DNA of 23,591 nucleotides, taken from contig CAUBKG010000032.1 of assembly GCA_958436475.1 (NCBI GenBank), positions 1-23,591 of the forward strand, in the 5' to 3' direction. Each line of letters begins with the position of its first letter. The stretch's first letter is position 1. The position numbers and the translations under genes are program-made. The stretch comes from an uncultured Clostridia bacterium. GTDB lineage: Bacteria > Bacillota > Clostridia > Oscillospirales > Acutalibacteraceae. The notes under the pieces were generated by a model that was not told the DNA's origin, ran no database searches, and was given only the letters and a program-made list of their open reading frames with translations. This document shows, in pieces, positions 14,998 through 23,153 of the stretch.

Positions 14998-15968
14998 AAC
15001 GCTTCCTTTCTGCCAGCCTCCGGCAATATGCCGCTGTTTCCGACTGTTTCGCATGCCGCTTCGAGCAGCTCCGTTTCATTCTCGAATTCATCTATCATCA
15101 GCCAGCGGATGCGGCTGTCCCTTTTAAACCAGGTGAGCTGGCGTTTCGCGTACCGCCGCGTTTCCCGCTTGAGATTTTCCACCGCCAGTTCGAGGGGGAT
15201 TTTCCCCTCAAAATAGCCGCGCAGCTCTTTATAGCCGATGGCCTGCATCGCGGTGGCGGCGTTTTTTTCCCGTTCGAGCACCTGCTTTGCTTCCTCCAGG
15301 AGCCCCATTTCCAGCATGCGGTCCACGCGGGAATCGATGCGCCGGTATAACCGTTCGCGGTCGTGGAAAGACAACCCCAGCATACAGAGACGGTACGGCA
15401 GGGGCTCAGAGCGCGAACGCCGGTTGTGCTCGCTGAGCGGGATGCCGGTGATTTTTTTCACTTCCAGCGCGCGGATGATGCGGTTTAAATTGTTCGGGTG
15501 CAGCCCCGGGGCTAGTTCTGGGTCTTCCCTTCGGAGCAGCTCCAAAACCGCTTCATTGCCCTTTTCCTCTGCCAGCCGCTTCAACTCTTCCCGGTAGGCG
15601 GGGTCGCTCCCGCCTTCGGAAAAGGCGATATTTTCCGTGACCGCCTGCACATACAGCCCCGTTCCTCCCGCAAGGAGGGGAAGGCGGTTCCTTCCATATA
15701 TTTCGCGGATTATCCGCTTTGCTCTCTCCGCATACTGGGCCACAGAAAAGGGAATCTCCGGCTCTAAGAAATCAATGAGATGGTGCGGGATATTCCCCAT
15801 TTCCTCCGGTGTGGGTTTGGCGGTTGCAATTTTCATGCCGCGGTAAATCTGCATGGAATCGGCCGAGACCACCTCGCCCCCGAAGCGCTCCGCAAGAGAA
15901 ACGGCGAGCTTGGTTTTCCCCGAGGCCGTAGGCCCCACCACGCAAAGCAGCGGTATTTTTTCTTCCAT
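14994..15968 (-). CDS. miaA: tRNA dimethylallyltransferase
   Basis: Transfers a dimethylallyl group to adenosine 37 of tRNAs reading UNN codons, giving i6A, which MiaB then methylthiolates. The 324-residue protein begins with the P-loop GPTASGKT. SADSMQIYRGMKIATAKPT and IPHHLIDFLEP are family signatures, followed by LLAGGTGLYVQAV and the late GYKELRGYFEGKI segment. The start is ATG 15968, only 4 bp after the mutL stop with AGGGTG about 8 nt upstream. An in-frame ATG at 15998 would overlap mutL and lacks such a site. miaB, the next enzyme of the same modification, is in the same gene series. Confidence 0.95.
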   Translation of the reverse strand: MEEKIPLLCVVGPTASGKTKLAVSLAERFGGEVVSADSMQIYRGMKIATAKPTPEEMGNIPHHLIDFLEPEIPFSVAQYAERAKRIIREIYGRNRLPLLAGGTGLYVQAVTENIAFSEGGSDPAYREELKRLAEEKGNEAVLELLRREDPELAPGLHPNNLNRIIRALEVKKITGIPLSEHNRRSRSEPLPYRLCMLGLSFHDRERLYRRIDSRVDRMLEMGLLEEAKQVLEREKNAATAMQAIGYKELRGYFEGKIPLELAVENLKRETRRYAKRQLTWFKRDSRIRWLMIDEFENETELLEAACETVGNSGILPEAGRKEAL

Positions 15969-15972
15969 AGCG

Positions 15973-17865
15973 TTACACCCTGCCGAATTGTTTTTCAATC
16001 TGGTATTCGGTTAGAATCACGGCGACCGGCCGCCCATGGGGGCAGTACCGGACGTCTTCTCCCAACACCTGCGCGAGCAGGCGTTTCAGCTCCAGCTCGG
16101 AGGTCTGGTCACCCGCCTTGATGGCCGCGCGGCAGGCGATGGAATGATAAAGCCAATCGAGCTTATCAAAGGTGGCGTCCCGCCGGTGCTCGAGCAGCTT
16201 GCCCGCAAGTTCCGTGAGAAGGGCGGAAACATCCTCCCGGCTGAGCAGCAGGGGGACGCTCCGGACCAGCAGCGTTCCGCCACCGAAATCCTCCGTTTCG
16301 AGGCCGCAGCGTGCGAGCAGCTCTCGGTGGGAAAGGAGAACGTCGTATTCCTCCTTGGAAAGGGCCACAGAAACCGGCTCGAGCATCAGCTGGCGGTCCG
16401 CCTCCCGTTCCCGGGTAGAAAGGCGTTCAAATAAAATTCGCTCGTGCGCCGCGTGCTTATCCACGATCAGGAAGCGGTTTCCCTCCTGTGCGAGGATATA
16501 GGTGGAAAAAAGCTCGCCGATGAAACGGATGCTTTCCGGGTCGATCCGTTTTTCATCCTCTTTCGGCGCTTTCTCTTTTTCCGGGATGCGGGGCGGTGCT
16601 ATTGCTTCTGTAACGGGCTGTGCCTGTTCCGGCACGGAGGGAGCGGCTTCGAGGGGCGGCTCTTCGTCCCCCTTCGTTTTATATAAGATGGCGCGGCTGC
16701 TGCGCAGCACCGGCGGCGCGTCCGTTTGCACCGAAAGCTCGGGCGGCCGCAGCCGAACGCCGCTGTTCAGGGCGGACGGCGGCGAAACGGAGGATGCTTC
16801 CCCGCCGAGCTCCATCTGCTTCGGCGCTTCCCCGCGCAGGGCGGACGTGCGGAACGGGTTTGCCATCGGGCGCGTATCGCCAGCCGCCAGCGCGTTTTTC
16901 GCCGCGTAGTATACCGCCTCGAACACTGCCTTTTCGTTTGCAAAGCGCACTTCGATTTTTGCCGGGTGGACGTTGACATCCAGCTGCTCCGGCGGGAGAT
17001 CGATTTCGAGCACGCAGGCGGGAAACTTGCCCGCCATGATGCTGTTTTTATACGCTTCCTCCAGCGCGGCCATGGCGGTACGGGTTTTGACGAACCGGCC
17101 GTTTATGAAGAAATGCTGCATATTCCGGTTGGCGCGGGAATGGGCAGGCTTGGAAACAAGCCCCTTCACCGTGACGCCTGCAAGCGAATAGTCGGCTTCT
17201 ACAAGGCCGGAAGCAAAATCCCGGCCGTATACGGCGTATACCGCCGAGCGGAGCTTGCCGTCCCCAGGGGTGAGAAGGGTCTGCCTGCCCTCCCGGATCA
17301 GCCGAAAGGAAACCTCCGGGTGAGACAGCGCCAGACGGTCCACAGCGCCCGCCACGGCGTTGGCCTCGGTTACATCCTTTTTCAGGAATTTCATGCGGGC
17401 CGGGGTGTTATAAAACAAATCACGCACAACGATGGTGGTACCCACCGGGCAGCCGGCGTCCTCCGGCTCCCCCGCCTCGCCGCCTTGAATCTCATACCGC
17501 GTGCCGATTTCTTCCCCTCTCGTGCGGGTGAGCACGCTGACTCTGGATACGGAGGCAATGGATGCGAGCGCTTCGCCCCGGAAGCCGAGCGTATGGATGC
17601 TGTGCAGGTCGTCGAGCGTTAAGAGCTTGCTCGTGGCATGGCTCAAAAAGGCCTTCGGCACATCCTCCCGCTCAATGCCGGAACCGTTATCGGTGACGCG
17701 CAGGAAGGTGACGCCGCCGTTTTTGATCTCCACCGTAACGGAAGACGCACCCGCGTCGATGGCGTTTTCCACCAGCTCCTTCACAACGGACGAGGGACGT
17801 TCCACGACCTCTCCCGCTGCGATCTGTTCCGCCAGATGGCGGCTCATGACCTGAATTTTCGGCAT
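15973..17865 (-). CDS. mutL: DNA mismatch repair endonuclease MutL
   Basis: A 630-residue mismatch repair protein that couples MutS mismatch recognition to strand nicking. The GHKL ATPase domain has E33/N34, DNGSG at 59-63 and GFRGEAL at 94-100. A Pro-rich linker (about 340-440) leads to the C-terminal endonuclease domain. That domain has DKHAAHER at 469-476 (the usual motif has Gln in place of this Lys), ACRAAIKAG at 577-585, CPHGRP at 608-613 and the terminal FGR. These mark a nicking-type MutL of bacteria without MutH. QLMLEP at 492-497 fits a beta-clamp binding motif. It follows mutS by 71 bp and ends 4 bp before miaA. Confidence 0.96.
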   Translation of the reverse strand: MPKIQVMSRHLAEQIAAGEVVERPSSVVKELVENAIDAGASSVTVEIKNGGVTFLRVTDNGSGIEREDVPKAFLSHATSKLLTLDDLHSIHTLGFRGEALASIASVSRVSVLTRTRGEEIGTRYEIQGGEAGEPEDAGCPVGTTIVVRDLFYNTPARMKFLKKDVTEANAVAGAVDRLALSHPEVSFRLIREGRQTLLTPGDGKLRSAVYAVYGRDFASGLVEADYSLAGVTVKGLVSKPAHSRANRNMQHFFINGRFVKTRTAMAALEEAYKNSIMAGKFPACVLEIDLPPEQLDVNVHPAKIEVRFANEKAVFEAVYYAAKNALAAGDTRPMANPFRTSALRGEAPKQMELGGEASSVSPPSALNSGVRLRPPELSVQTDAPPVLRSSRAILYKTKGDEEPPLEAAPSVPEQAQPVTEAIAPPRIPEKEKAPKEDEKRIDPESIRFIGELFSTYILAQEGNRFLIVDKHAAHERILFERLSTREREADRQLMLEPVSVALSKEEYDVLLSHRELLARCGLETEDFGGGTLLVRSVPLLLSREDVSALLTELAGKLLEHRRDATFDKLDWLYHSIACRAAIKAGDQTSELELKRLLAQVLGEDVRYCPHGRPVAVILTEYQIEKQFGRV

Positions 17866-17887
17866 TGCTGTTCACCGTTCCTTTTTG

Positions 17888-17905
17888 CCGCGCTTTTTTG
17901 CGCGG
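17888..17905 (-). other. Small GC hairpin between mutS and mutL
   Basis: A perfect 6-bp stem, CCGCGC/GCGCGG, with a six-base A or T loop sits just upstream of the mutL ribosome site. No T-tract follows on either strand. It may only be a minor structure in the mutS-mutL message. Confidence 0.4.
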
Positions 17906-17936
17906 ATGATAGTTCCCGCGTGCAGGTGAAGAAAAC

Positions 17937-20540
17937 TTACATATTTTTTGCCTTTTCGCAGAGCGCATACAGGCGGGACATGCTCTCAATGGGAGTAAGG
18001 GTGTTGACGTCCAGCTTTTTGAGCTCTTCCACGATTTCCGCCCCGCCGAAATCGAGCAGGGACATCTGGTTTTCCGCCGTTTCATACACCGGCCTCGCGG
18101 CGGGGGTGCGCCCGTTTTCCTGCTCCAGCTCCTTGAGCACCTGCTTCGCGCGGTTCACGACCGACTGCGGGATACCCGCGAGCTTTGCGACCTCAATGCC
18201 GTAGCTGTCGTCCACGCCGCCGGGGACGATACGGCAGAGGAAGATGATATCGTCGCCGCGTTTTTTCACCGCGACGTTGTAATTCTTGATGCCCTCCATC
18301 TCCTGTTCGAGCCGGGTGAGCTCGTGGTAATGGGTGGCAAACAGGGTCTTTGCGCCGAGCCTGCGTTTATCGCACACATGCTCGAGCACCGCGCGGGCGA
18401 TGCTCATGCCGTCGAAGGTGGAGGTCCCCCTGCCGATTTCATCGAGGATTAGGAGGCTGTTCCTGGTAGCGTTTTTCAGGATATTGGCCACCTCGTTCAT
18501 CTCCACCATAAAGGTGGACTGGCCGGTTGCAAGGTCGTCCGACGCGCCGACGCGCGTATAGATCGCGTCAACCAGGCTGATGTGCGCGGACGCCGCCGGA
18601 ACAAAGCTCCCCGTCTGCGCGAGGAGGGTGATGATGGCGACCTGGCGCATATAGGTGGATTTGCCCGCCATATTGGGGCCGGTGATGATGGCGCAGCGGT
18701 TTTCGCCGCTGTCCAGCAGCGTGTCGTTCGGCACGAAGGGCGAATCGAGCACGCGCTCCACCACTGGATGGCGGCCCTCCGTGATGCGTATCACACCGTC
18801 TACCGCGATATCGGGCTTGCAGAAACCGCCGGCCGCCGCCACATGGGCGAGGCTGCCGAGCGTATCCAGCGCCGCAACGGCGTGCGCCGTGCCCTGGATG
18901 CGCGGGAGTTCCCCCGCCACCGCCGAGCGCACCTGCTCAAACAGCTCATGCTCCATCTGCACGGCCCGCTCCTGTGCGCCGAGCACACGGTTTTCGAGAT
19001 CCTTGAGCTCCTGGGTAATGAACCGCTCGCAGTTTGTTAAAGTCTGCTTGCGGATATATTCCTGCGGCACCTGCCCGCGGTAGGAATTGCTCACTTCTAT
19101 GTAATATCCGAACACGCGGTTATAGCCGACCTTCAGGCTTTTGATGCCCGTTTTCTCCCGCTCGCGCGCCTCGATCTCCGCAATGATGCCGCGGCCCCCG
19201 GTCATGTCTGACCGGACCTGGTCCAGCGCATCGTGATAGCCCCGTTTGATTACACCGCCCTCCTTCAGGGTGGCGGGGGGCTCGTCCACAATGGAAGCTT
19301 CGAGGAGCGAAGCAACGTCTTCCAGCGTGTCTATCATTTCATACATTTCCCGCAGCAGCTCGCTGCCAACACCCGAAAGCGTGATCTTGAGCCCCGGCAG
19401 CCGCTCGAGAGCCGTTTGCATGGATTTGAGCTCGCGCGCTGTGGCCGTGCCGTAAACGATGCGGGCCATGATGCGCTCGAGATCATAGATTCCCGAGAGC
19501 TGCTCGCGCATTTCTCCCAGCATCACGGGCTGGTTCACGAATTCCTCCACCGCGTTCTGCCGGCGTGTGATGCGCGCGCAGTTCAGCAGCGGCTGCTCGA
19601 TCCAGCTGCGGATCATTCGCTTGCCCATGGCGGTTTTGGTCTGGTCCATCACCCACAAAAGGGAGCCGCGCTTCTGCTTCGTTATCATGTTTTCACACAG
19701 TTCGAGGTTCCGGCGGGTGGAAATATCCAGCCGCATGAACTGCTCGCTGCTGTATAGATTGATGGTGCTGATGTTTTTCAGCACCATCTTCTGCGTATCC
19801 ATCAAATAAAGGAGCGCGGCGCCGAGCGCCCGTATGGGCAGGCCCCCCGGCTGCATCTTCAGTTCTTCCGGCGAGCCGGCGCCGAAATGCCGGCACGCGA
19901 GCTCGCAGGCCCGCTCCGCGCTGAAATGATCCTCCGGCAAAACCTCGGAGGCACAGGAAAGCTTGCGGCGGATAAATTCCGTGAGGGGCGCCATGCGGCC
20001 CGCCTCGCTGTTCAGCAGCACTTCCTTCGGCATGAAATGCCCGAGCTCCGCGGCGGTGCGCTCGGCAAAATCCGCCCCGGTGACTTCCGTTACATTCAGC
20101 TCGCCCGTGGAAGCATCCACAAAGCAGACGCCCGCGCCCCTTTCATCCGCCGCGACCACACAAAGGTAATTGTTGCGGGTTTCATCCAGCATGCTGCCCT
20201 CCACCACGGTGCCGGGCGTGATGACGCGGACGATGTCGCGGTCCACGAGGCCCTTTGCGCTCGGGTCGCTCAGCTGTTCGCAGATGGCCACTTTATAGCC
20301 CTTTTCCACGAGGCGCGCAATATACGATTCGCAGCTGTGATACGGAACGCCGCACATGGGCGCGCGCTCCTCCTGGCCGCAGTCCCGCCCGGTGAGGGTA
20401 AGCTCCAGCTCCTTGGAAGCAAGCTTTGCATCCTCAAAGAACATCTCATAAAAATCGCCCAGGCGGAAAAACAGGATGCAGTCCTTATTTTTCTCCTTGA
20501 TCCGGTAATACTGCTTCATCATCGGGGATAATTCCGCCAA
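17937..20540 (-). CDS. mutS: DNA mismatch repair ATPase MutS
   Basis: An 867-residue mismatch recognition protein. The mismatch-intercalating motif is FYE at 30-32 (FFRLGDFYEMF). Connector, lever and clamp domains follow. The ABC-type ATPase has Walker A GPNMAGKST at 621-629 and Walker B LLILDEIGRGTSTFDG from 696, followed by ATHYHEL. Near the C-terminus QMSLLDF (825-831) resembles a beta-clamp binding motif. The start is TTG at 20540: GGAGGAG at about 20548-20554 lies 7 nt upstream, and the next ATG codons (residues 7-8) have no site. The neighbours are the YlbF-family gene (47 bp upstream) and mutL (71 bp downstream). Confidence 0.97.
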   Translation of the reverse strand: MAELSPMMKQYYRIKEKNKDCILFFRLGDFYEMFFEDAKLASKELELTLTGRDCGQEERAPMCGVPYHSCESYIARLVEKGYKVAICEQLSDPSAKGLVDRDIVRVITPGTVVEGSMLDETRNNYLCVVAADERGAGVCFVDASTGELNVTEVTGADFAERTAAELGHFMPKEVLLNSEAGRMAPLTEFIRRKLSCASEVLPEDHFSAERACELACRHFGAGSPEELKMQPGGLPIRALGAALLYLMDTQKMVLKNISTINLYSSEQFMRLDISTRRNLELCENMITKQKRGSLLWVMDQTKTAMGKRMIRSWIEQPLLNCARITRRQNAVEEFVNQPVMLGEMREQLSGIYDLERIMARIVYGTATARELKSMQTALERLPGLKITLSGVGSELLREMYEMIDTLEDVASLLEASIVDEPPATLKEGGVIKRGYHDALDQVRSDMTGGRGIIAEIEAREREKTGIKSLKVGYNRVFGYYIEVSNSYRGQVPQEYIRKQTLTNCERFITQELKDLENRVLGAQERAVQMEHELFEQVRSAVAGELPRIQGTAHAVAALDTLGSLAHVAAAGGFCKPDIAVDGVIRITEGRHPVVERVLDSPFVPNDTLLDSGENRCAIITGPNMAGKSTYMRQVAIITLLAQTGSFVPAASAHISLVDAIYTRVGASDDLATGQSTFMVEMNEVANILKNATRNSLLILDEIGRGTSTFDGMSIARAVLEHVCDKRRLGAKTLFATHYHELTRLEQEMEGIKNYNVAVKKRGDDIIFLCRIVPGGVDDSYGIEVAKLAGIPQSVVNRAKQVLKELEQENGRTPAARPVYETAENQMSLLDFGGAEIVEELKKLDVNTLTPIESMSRLYALCEKAKNM

Positions 20541-20587
20541 TTTGTTTCTCCTCCCGTTTCTTTTGATTCGGTTTCTTCGGCCGGCGG

Positions 20588-20983
20588 TCAGTGGCAGCCG
20601 GAGCAGCCGGAACAGCTGCCCGTGCAGCCGGAGGCTTCACATGTTTCAGGGTCTTCCCCGTTCACGCACAGGGTGATGATGGTGGTAATCTGGTTGACGA
20701 GGCGGTCGAGCTCGTCCTTCGCCTGGTTGAAGGCCTGCATGTTCTCGTTCGGCATGATCTCGTTATAGCAGGCGCGGAGCTTTTCATTCAGCTCTTCCAT
20801 TTTCGTTTCATTTTCTCCGCCGTTCTCATTGCTAATGGAAATGCGGAGCATATTGAATTCGCCGATCAGCTTCTGCAGTTCCTCGTCCCCATCGTTCGCG
20901 GCGCGGGCCGCCTGATAAGCGATATAGCTCGGCTCCTCCTGAATGGCCGCTCCAAGCTTTCTGGTAAGTTCCATAATATCCAT
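20588..20983 (-). CDS. YlbF/YmcA-family regulator with Cys-rich C-terminal tail
   Basis: A 131-residue helical protein of the YlbF/YmcA (Ric) family. In Bacillus, YlbF, YmcA and YaaT form a complex that modulates RNase Y and carries Fe-S clusters. The helical core runs to about residue 105. The last 26 residues contain cysteines at 106, 115, 120, 124, 127 and 130 plus His131, a likely metal or Fe-S ligand set. The position between miaB and mutS matches ymcA in Bacillus, while the Cys tail recalls YlbF, so I leave the exact name open. ATG 20983 follows AAAGGAGA by about 11 nt; ATG 20974 is an alternative. No cysteine cluster of this kind occurs in the neighbours. Confidence 0.85.
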   Translation of the reverse strand: MDIMELTRKLGAAIQEEPSYIAYQAARAANDGDEELQKLIGEFNMLRISISNENGGENETKMEELNEKLRACYNEIMPNENMQAFNQAKDELDRLVNQITTIITLCVNGEDPETCEASGCTGSCSGCSGCH

Positions 20984-21011
20984 GTTTTTTCAAATCTCCT
21001 TTTTTGTTTTT

Positions 21012-21040
21012 CCGCCGGAAGTTTTTGTTTTGACCGGCGG
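21012..21040 (-). other. Hairpin between miaB and the YlbF-family gene
   Basis: A perfect 7-bp stem (21012-21018 with 21034-21040) with a 15-nt loop lies in the 106-bp gap just upstream of the YlbF-family ribosome site. In the minus-strand RNA the region after the stem is A-rich rather than U-rich, so it is not a standard terminator. It may influence mRNA stability or translation; this is inference. Confidence 0.45.
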
Positions 21041-21089
21041 CTCTTCTTTAAGATATTCCTTCTTTTATCCTTTCGCGTTCCGGCTCAGG

Positions 21090-22550
21090 TTATGCCCGTT
21101 TGCAGCATCCGGGCGCTCCTTCCGCCAGCTCGCCGCTCAGCACCCAGTTGCCCGCGCGGGTGACGGTAACGTCTGCAAAGCGGCCGATGAGGCTTTCGGA
21201 CGCCGAAAATTCGATGATGACGTTGCCCTCCGTCCGCCCGCTCACCGTGCCGGGGGCGCTGTGCCCCGGCTCCTCGCAAAGCACACGGAAGGTCTGCCCC
21301 ACCAGGGCGGCATTCCGACTGGCGGCGATCTGCTCCTGCAGGCCGGTCATCTCCTGGAACCAGCGGTTTTTTTCCTCCCGCGGAACGGGGTCCTCCATCT
21401 GGGCCGCGGGCGTTCCCGGACGGGGAGAAAAGATAAAGGTGAAAAGCGAAGTGAAGCCCACTTCGCGGATCAGGCTGAGCGTTTCCCTGAACTCTTCATA
21501 GGTTTCGCCCGGGAAGCCGACGATTACGTCGCTCGTGATGGAAAGGCCGGGCATCTTTTCCCTCGCATAGCGGATGAGGGAAAGGTATTCGCCTCTCGTA
21601 TAATGGCGGTTCATGGCGCGCAGCACCCGGTCGCTCCCCGATTGGAAGGGCAGATGCAGATGCTTTGCAACCTTTTCGCATTCCGCCATGGCGTCCAGCA
21701 GCTCGTGGGTGCAGTCCTTCGGGTGGGAGGTCATAAAACGGATACGGAAGTCGCCCTCTATGGCGTTGATTTGGCGGAGGAGCGCCGCGAAATCCACGCC
21801 GTGCGCTTCCCCCAGGCCATAAGAATTCACATTCTGCCCGAGCAGGGTGATATCACGGGCTCCGGCATTTACCAGCTCCCGCGCCTCGCGGAGGATATCC
21901 TCCGGCGCGCGGCTCCGCTCCCGGCCCCGCACATAGGGCACGATGCAATAGGTGCAGAAATTGTTGCAGCCGTACATGACCGGCAAAAAGGCCTTCACGC
22001 CGCCTTCCCGTTTCACAGGCACGCCCTCGGCAATGTTGCCGGGTTCCTCCGGGCGGCAGAAAACACGTTTATGCGTGCTGAGCACTTCATACAGCATCTG
22101 CGGCAGACGGTGGAGGACATGCGTGCCGAAGAGCAGGTCCACATACGGATAGCTCTGCCGGAACTTTTCCGCCACACGCTCCTGCTGCACCATGCAGCCG
22201 CAAAGGGCGATGACGAGGTTCGGGTTGCTCTTTTTCAGCTTTTTGAGCGCGCCCACGTTTCCGAACACCTTGGCTTCCGCATGCTCCCGCACCGCACAGG
22301 TATTATAGAGGATCAGGCTGGCGCGCTCGGGGTCTTCCGTAAAGCCGTATCCCATTTCGGAAAGCATTCCGCGGATGCGCTCGCCATCGCTCACGTTCTG
22401 CTGGCAGCCGAACGTATGAATGAGCGCAAGCGGCGTTTCATACTCACCGAAACGCTCCGTGAGAAGCCGGGCCGCCTTTTCGGCATACCCGCGCTGAATT
22501 TGAAGTTCTTCTTCGGAAATGATCCGGGTTTTTCTCAGTTCCTGCGGCAA
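21090..22550 (-). CDS. miaB: tRNA-2-methylthio-N6-dimethylallyladenosine synthase
   Basis: Radical SAM methylthiotransferase that converts i6A37 to ms2i6A37 in tRNA. With the chosen start the protein has 486 residues. The N-terminal domain holds cluster cysteines C49 (TFGCQQN), C85 and C119 (CGCM). The radical SAM triad is C195-x3-C199-x2-C202 (GCNNFCTYC), followed by IVPYVRGRERSR. A TRAM domain ends the protein (about 420-480). I prefer TTG 22550 as start because GAAAAGGAG lies 9 nt upstream and the usual N-terminal helix begins there. A TTG at 22607 keeps the frame but has no site. It is the first gene of the minus-strand series, with a sigma-A-like promoter about 75 nt upstream. Confidence 0.94.
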   Translation of the reverse strand: MPQELRKTRIISEEELQIQRGYAEKAARLLTERFGEYETPLALIHTFGCQQNVSDGERIRGMLSEMGYGFTEDPERASLILYNTCAVREHAEAKVFGNVGALKKLKKSNPNLVIALCGCMVQQERVAEKFRQSYPYVDLLFGTHVLHRLPQMLYEVLSTHKRVFCRPEEPGNIAEGVPVKREGGVKAFLPVMYGCNNFCTYCIVPYVRGRERSRAPEDILREARELVNAGARDITLLGQNVNSYGLGEAHGVDFAALLRQINAIEGDFRIRFMTSHPKDCTHELLDAMAECEKVAKHLHLPFQSGSDRVLRAMNRHYTRGEYLSLIRYAREKMPGLSITSDVIVGFPGETYEEFRETLSLIREVGFTSLFTFIFSPRPGTPAAQMEDPVPREEKNRWFQEMTGLQEQIAASRNAALVGQTFRVLCEEPGHSAPGTVSGRTEGNVIIEFSASESLIGRFADVTVTRAGNWVLSGELAEGAPGCCKRA

Positions 22551-22630
22551 ATAAACAAACTCCTTTTCTCTGCGGGCACCGGCCGGTACTTCGCACGGCA
22601 AACGCAAAACATCAGGTTACATATAAAATG

Positions 22631-22659
22631 ATTATACCTTTTTTCCCCTTTCTCTGCAA
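22631..22659 (-). promoter_or_regulatory. Sigma-A-like promoter for miaB and the downstream gene series
   Basis: On the minus strand TTGCAG (22659-22654), a 17-bp spacer and a consensus TATAAT (22636-22631) are present. Transcription would start near 22624, giving a leader of about 75 nt before the TTG start of miaB. It is the only clear promoter I see for the long minus-strand gene series, although internal promoters cannot be excluded. Confidence 0.7.
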
Positions 22660-23056
22660 GTTTTATCCGGGAGAAGCCTCCATGCAAATTTTCCGCCGGA
22701 TTAACCGGTTTCTTTCGTTCGTCCGCCCTCTTTTGCGCCATCGTTCCGGCTTTCGCAGTATCCCCCGCTTTTCGCTCCGGATGCCGCCTCTTCCCCGTCC
22801 TTTTTTCTTCCCGCCGCTTTTTTCCCCGGCTCCGGATAAAATCCCCCGAAAGAAACGGCGCTTGCTTTCAAAAACCGGTTTTACGCTTTCCCTCCTCGAA
22901 ATAAAAAGTTTTGATAATTTTTTTTACAAAATCCGTTTTTCGACATGGATTTGGATGTTCTCACGCTAATATGTAAATATATGGAATTTATGTGCGTTTG
23001 GATGAGACATTTTTGGGACACCAGAAGCGTATATAATAAAGATAGAAAGAAAAAAT
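22660..23056. other. Divergent intergenic region, pyrimidine-rich then AT-rich
   Basis: About 400 bp without a convincing gene. Positions 22660-22860 are strikingly C/T-rich on the plus strand. A perfect 12-bp palindrome AAAACCGGTTTT lies at 22871-22882. From about 22900 the sequence turns AT-rich. A second TATAAT (23032-23037) is present but has no good -35 partner. A 95-codon Arg/Pro-rich open frame (22682-22969, plus) has a GGGAGA site but looks like a by-product of the pyrimidine bias. Confidence 0.6.
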
Positions 23057-23070
23057 AAAACATTTGTTCG
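23057..23070 (+). promoter_or_regulatory. Possible LexA-like (SOS) box
   Basis: The sequence AAAACATTTGTTCG matches the Gram-positive LexA pattern CGAAC-N4-GTTCG at 8 of 10 fixed positions: the right half is perfect and the left half is 3 of 5. It ends 9 bp before the -35 element of the small membrane protein promoter, a plausible operator position. A single imperfect match in AT-rich DNA is weak evidence. Confidence 0.3.
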
Positions 23071-23079
23071 AAAAAGTGC

Positions 23080-23107
23080 TTGCAATTTTAAAATGATTCG
23101 GTATAAT
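23080..23107 (+). promoter_or_regulatory. Sigma-A-like promoter for the small membrane protein gene
   Basis: TTGCAA (23080-23085), a 16-bp spacer and a consensus TATAAT (23102-23107) on the plus strand. Transcription would start near 23114, about 40 nt before ATG 23154. Confidence 0.7.
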
Positions 23108-23153
23108 AAAGATGCAGAACATATATTCTGTAGAAGAACGGAGAGAATGCGTT

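Noticed and set aside
13531..15216. 561-codon plus-strand open frame opposite yggS, the HlyD-like gene and miaA
   Set aside because: It crosses three real genes on the other strand, has His/Arg/Leu-rich shadow composition and no recognisable motif.
20943..22631. 562-codon plus-strand open frame opposite miaB
   Set aside because: Shadow of miaB, which has all radical SAM and TRAM features.
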